From positions 1-30,440 of the forward strand of contig CANQMJ010000007.1 of the NCBI GenBank assembly GCA_947624945.1: a DNA stretch of 30,440 nt. Reading direction: 5' to 3'. This document shows positions 30,221 to 30,440 of the stretch, in pieces (within the stretch, counting starts at the first letter, position 1; each line of letters starts with the position of its first letter). Below the pieces are notes generated by a model, which saw only the letters and a list, made by a program, of their open reading frames with translations, was not told where the DNA came from and made no database searches. The translations under genes and the position numbers were made by a program. This stretch comes from an uncultured Clostridia bacterium (GTDB lineage: Bacteria; Bacillota; Clostridia; Oscillospirales; CAG-272).

Positions 30221-30440
30221 ATGAAAAAGCCATATATCAAAGCTGTACTGCATATCATAACGCTCACCCTCGGAGCGGCGCTCGTCGCCGCCGGCGTGAC
30301 GTTCACGGCGCTGTCAGTCGCGCCGCGTGCGGAATGGGTCGACATAATCGGCCGCTACGGCGACGTCGCGTACAGTCTCGACAGCAGCTATGAGACTAAT
30401 ATCGATCTTAACGGTCGCGCCGTCACGCTGTCGGGTCCGC
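30221..30440 (+). CDS. N-terminus of an exported or membrane protein (3' end outside the window)
   Basis: The frame is open from ATG at 30221 to the window edge (73 codons). It begins MKKPYIKAVLHIITLTLGAA, continuing as a hydrophobic stretch to about residue 33, a signal peptide or membrane anchor, then a polar region (RAEWVDIIGRYGDVAYSLD). I do not recognise the family. GAGGAAG lies about ten bases upstream and a promoter further up. Confidence 0.75.
   Translation, partial: MKKPYIKAVLHIITLTLGAALVAAGVTFTALSVAPRAEWVDIIGRYGDVAYSLDSSYETNIDLNGRAVTLSGP

Overview
The window looks like a chromosomal segment of a Gram-positive anaerobe of the class Clostridia, with a moderately high G+C genome. This rests on the gene order rimP-nusA-rnpM(ylxR)-ylxQ-infB, a nine-gene V/A-type ATPase operon in Firmicutes order, strong GGAGG ribosome binding sites, and promoters of TTGACA-17-TATAAT type that mostly carry a TGTGG extension before the -10 box. 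No rRNA, tRNA, CRISPR array, phage gene or transposase was found.

Layout. 1-1034: the 3' end of a MATE-type transporter with its terminator, a decayed C39-like peptidase remnant, then about 550 bases of repeats and hairpins. 1035-1403: a DUF1508 (YegP) protein. 1630-6742 (minus strand): the translation/transcription operon rimP-nusA-rnpM-ylxQ-infB, with a terminator-like hairpin in its leader. 7013-8721 (plus): a divergent PlsY-like acyltransferase overlapping a GT28/UgtP-type glycosyltransferase, probably for membrane lipids. 8811-9408: a long structured repeat, a terminator and a purine-rich hairpin. 9415-20362 (minus): V-ATPase subunits in transcription order G/H, I, K, E, C, F, A, B, D, followed without a visible terminator by a maltose-type O-acetyltransferase and L-arabinose isomerase. 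20581-23885 (minus): a large secreted or membrane-anchored protein and a small membrane protein. 24029-24531: a second, inverted copy of the long repeat, whose promoter reads into pyroglutamyl peptidase (24667-25236). 25244-27700 (minus): an XRE-type regulator and a membrane Ser/Thr kinase with a leucine-rich ectodomain. 28019-30086 (plus): a DUF362/ferredoxin protein and ispE. 30221 to the end: the start of an exported protein.

The most unusual material is non-coding. A repeat of about 450 bases occurs twice in inverted orientation, at roughly 80% identity by eye. It keeps several hairpins, some with changes on both sides of the stem, and carries a near-consensus promoter that reads outward past its edge. 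A second family consists of two adjacent hairpins (a GCGGAAA-type stem followed by a stem of variable sequence) and occurs at least three times. A third consists of long purine/pyrimidine hairpins next to an AAAAGTTCTTGAAAA word and sits just after stop codons. Two intergenic regions in the last 3 kb carry TATGC/GCATA palindromes upstream of promoters. The c-ring subunit of the V-ATPase keeps all five residues that bind Na+ in the Enterococcus hirae enzyme, so the pump is probably Na+-coupled.

All functional names come from reading the translations and motifs. No database search was run, and identities are by-eye estimates.
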